NCBI GenBank assembly: GCA_039819565.1
Contig: JBCBRU010000150.1
Coordinates: forward strand, 1 to 15,702
Direction of reading: 5' to 3'
DNA: 15,702 bases
From: JAHQVK01 sp039819565
GTDB taxonomy: Bacteria; Myxococcota; Kuafuiibacteriia; Kuafuiibacteriales; Kuafuiibacteriaceae
The translations under genes and the position numbers were made by a program. Positions 14,559 through 15,702 of this stretch are shown here, piece after piece (position 1 is the first letter of the stretch; each line of letters starts with the position of its first letter). The notes beneath the pieces are model-generated. The model was not told the origin of the DNA. It searched no databases and saw nothing but the letters and a program-made list of their open reading frames with translations.

Positions 14559-15436
14559 TAGTCGCTACACCTCGATGCCGACGCCGCCTCGACGCCGGTC
14601 ATCGCCTCCACCCCCCGGGAGGTCCTCACTGGCTCAGAGGACCGGCGCGCTCGGCTCCGGGCCTCTCGGCCGCTCTCATCTTCGGAGGGAATATCCTCCT
14701 CGCTCCTCGGAGAGTCCACCTCTGGGTGGAGCCCCTCCGGGTCGAGCACATCCGTGGCCGCCCGGCCCGAGAGTAGGGCCAGTCGGCGCCCTTCCGCGGC
14801 GAGGCGGTCGGCCATGGTCCCTGGACGCGCGAGGAGCACCCCCGTAGGGCCTCGGCCAAGCGCCTCCGCGAATCGGTCCTTACTGGAGAACACGCGCAGT
14901 CGGACTCTGCGGGTGAGGTCGAGGCGCTCGCGGATCCGCCGCTCGGTGTGATTCCCAACGTCCCGAGCGAGGATCAAGCACGATCCCCCGACATCTTTCG
15001 TGAGCGTTTCCAGCACGGTATCGGTTCCAACCTCCAGTTGGCTCGCCCGGCGAGCCAAGGCAACCAACTCGATGGCCCGGCGCTCTAGCAGCCGGGCAAT
15101 GATCTCGGATGGGCTCTCGGAAGAGCTCCTCCCGCTCTGGGTCGAGGCGGGCTGAAGCAGGGGGCCGAGCCCGCGGGCCTTCCCGCGGAACAGCCGCCCC
15201 AGCCCCTTCGGCGCGAGCGCGGCCGAGACGACGGACGCGTCGGGAGACAGGTAAATCCCGCGCCCCGGCGCCCTTCCGAGGACGTCTACAAAGACGCGGT
15301 CTTCGGGGTCAAGGACGAGTCTCAGCAGCTCGTCTTTCGGACGCACCTCTCGCGTCCAAGCACATCGCCGCATGACACGCGGCTTGCCATCCCCGTCGAG
15401 CGCGACGACGCGGGTCTTTCGATGAGTATGCGCCAC
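14558..15436 (-). CDS. ylxR: YlxR (DUF448) fused to YlxQ-type L7Ae-like RNA-binding protein
   Basis: Residues about 20-90 are a YlxR/DUF448 domain (RRCAWTREVRPKDELLRLV, then GRAPGRGIYLSPD). This nucleic-acid-binding fold is normally encoded alone between nusA and infB. Residues about 110-205 look like the ribosomal L7Ae/YlxQ family (IELVALARRASQLEVGTDTV, CLILARDVGNHTERRI, SSKDRFAEALGR, TGVLLA). In Firmicutes such as Bacillus the two domains are separate neighbouring genes; here they are one 292-residue protein. A C-terminal tail of about 85 residues is rich in Glu, Arg and Ser and has no recognisable fold. The start is GTG at 15436, because the same frame meets the nusA stop 15 bp upstream, which limits the choice. 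The TAA overlaps the infB ATG by one base. Roles in RNA binding linked to transcription or ribosome assembly are inferred from the families. Confidence 0.88.
   Translation of the reverse strand: MAHTHRKTRVVALDGDGKPRVMRRCAWTREVRPKDELLRLVLDPEDRVFVDVLGRAPGRGIYLSPDASVVSAALAPKGLGRLFRGKARGLGPLLQPASTQSGRSSSESPSEIIARLLERRAIELVALARRASQLEVGTDTVLETLTKDVGGSCLILARDVGNHTERRIRERLDLTRRVRLRVFSSKDRFAEALGRGPTGVLLARPGTMADRLAAEGRRLALLSGRAATDVLDPEGLHPEVDSPRSEEDIPSEDESGREARSRARRSSEPVRTSRGVEAMTGVEAASASRCSD
14568..14573 (-). promoter_or_regulatory. Ribosome binding site of infB inside ylxR
   Basis: GAGGTG on the minus strand sits 9 nt before the infB ATG, within the last codons of ylxR. With the TAATG overlap it suggests that infB is translated both by reinitiation and from its own site. 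Confidence 0.65.
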
Positions 15437-15451
15437 TGTCCGTCCACATCC

Positions 15452-15702
15452 TCATGCCGTCGCTTCGGCTTCGGCCGCGACTTCTCGAAGGTGAATGAGC
15501 AGCTCGGAGGGCGCGTAGCCGTCCTCCGGCCCAGCGTCGTCGGACGAAGGCTCAGCGCCCTCCCCCTTCTCTTCGCGCTCGAGATAGATGCTCGCCGCAT
15601 GCTTGAGCTCGTCCAACCGCTCGGCGGTCAGTCCGCTCTTCTCGGCCAGTCCCAGGAGGTCCTGCATCTCCGCGAGGTCTTCGACTAAATGGAGCCCCGC
15701 CG
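15452..15702 (-). CDS. nusA: Transcription termination/antitermination protein NusA, C-terminal end (partial)
   Basis: The frame is open to the right edge, so only the last 82 or so residues are visible. They begin with a helical stretch containing LVEDLAEMQDLLGLAEKSG, LTAERLDELKHAASIYL and then an acidic tail (EREEKGEGAEPSSDD). The first part resembles the helix-hairpin-helix repeat near the end of many NusA proteins (the VEDLA...L..I.G pattern). Position supports this strongly: nusA directly precedes ylxR-infB in most bacteria. An internal ATG at 15667 could start a small separate gene, but the frame continues upstream of it without a stop, so a truncated nusA is more likely. The TGA lies 15 bp before the ylxR GTG in the same frame. 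The core NusA domains (NTD, S1, KH) are outside the window, so the call rests on context plus a short match. Confidence 0.72.
   Translation of the reverse strand, partial: AGLHLVEDLAEMQDLLGLAEKSGLTAERLDELKHAASIYLEREEKGEGAEPSSDDAGPEDGYAPSELLIHLREVAAEAEATA

Overview
The window is a very GC-rich stretch of bacterial chromosome holding a tightly packed, conserved block for transcription, translation and RNA decay, plus nucleotide-metabolism genes at its left side. The composition, the very long Ala/Pro-rich IF-2, the YlxR-YlxQ fusion and a large membrane Ser/Thr kinase joined to a formylglycine-generating-enzyme-like (FGE-like) domain together suggest a member of the Myxococcota or a related former deltaproteobacterium. 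This assignment is inference from gene content; there is no rRNA gene to confirm it.

Left part, plus strand (1-2185): the 3' portion of purC (SAICAR synthase), cut by the window edge, is followed by an unassigned 381-residue protein. That protein carries an HxxxDG signature like that of the condensation/CAT/BAHD acyltransferase fold. It converges on purB with only 4 bp between the two stop codons, and a short hairpin sits in that junction.

The rest, minus strand, read right to left (15702 to 2190): nusA C-terminal end (partial), ylxR-ylxQ fusion, infB, rbfA, truB, rpsO, pnp, dut, a Ser/Thr kinase with an FGE-like C-terminus, and purB. From nusA to pnp this is the classical nusA-infB-rbfA-truB-rpsO-pnp order. 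Several junctions overlap by one base (TAATG between ylxR and infB, TGATG between rbfA and truB), which points to translational coupling. A promoter with a perfect TTGACA -35 box lies between truB and rpsO. The 338-bp rpsO-pnp gap holds a 13-bp perfect inverted repeat and further hairpins, placed where other bacteria carry the structured pnp leader.

Functionally, NusA, YlxR/YlxQ, IF-2, RbfA, TruB and S15 link transcription to ribosome assembly and initiation. PNPase degrades RNA, dUTPase cleans the nucleotide pool, and PurC and PurB act in consecutive steps of purine synthesis. The two least explained genes are the kinase inserted between dut and purB and the HxxxDG protein next to purC. I see no CRISPR array, insertion sequence, phage gene, tRNA or rRNA. 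Most of the window is ordinary core genome, and no clearly new multi-gene system is visible.
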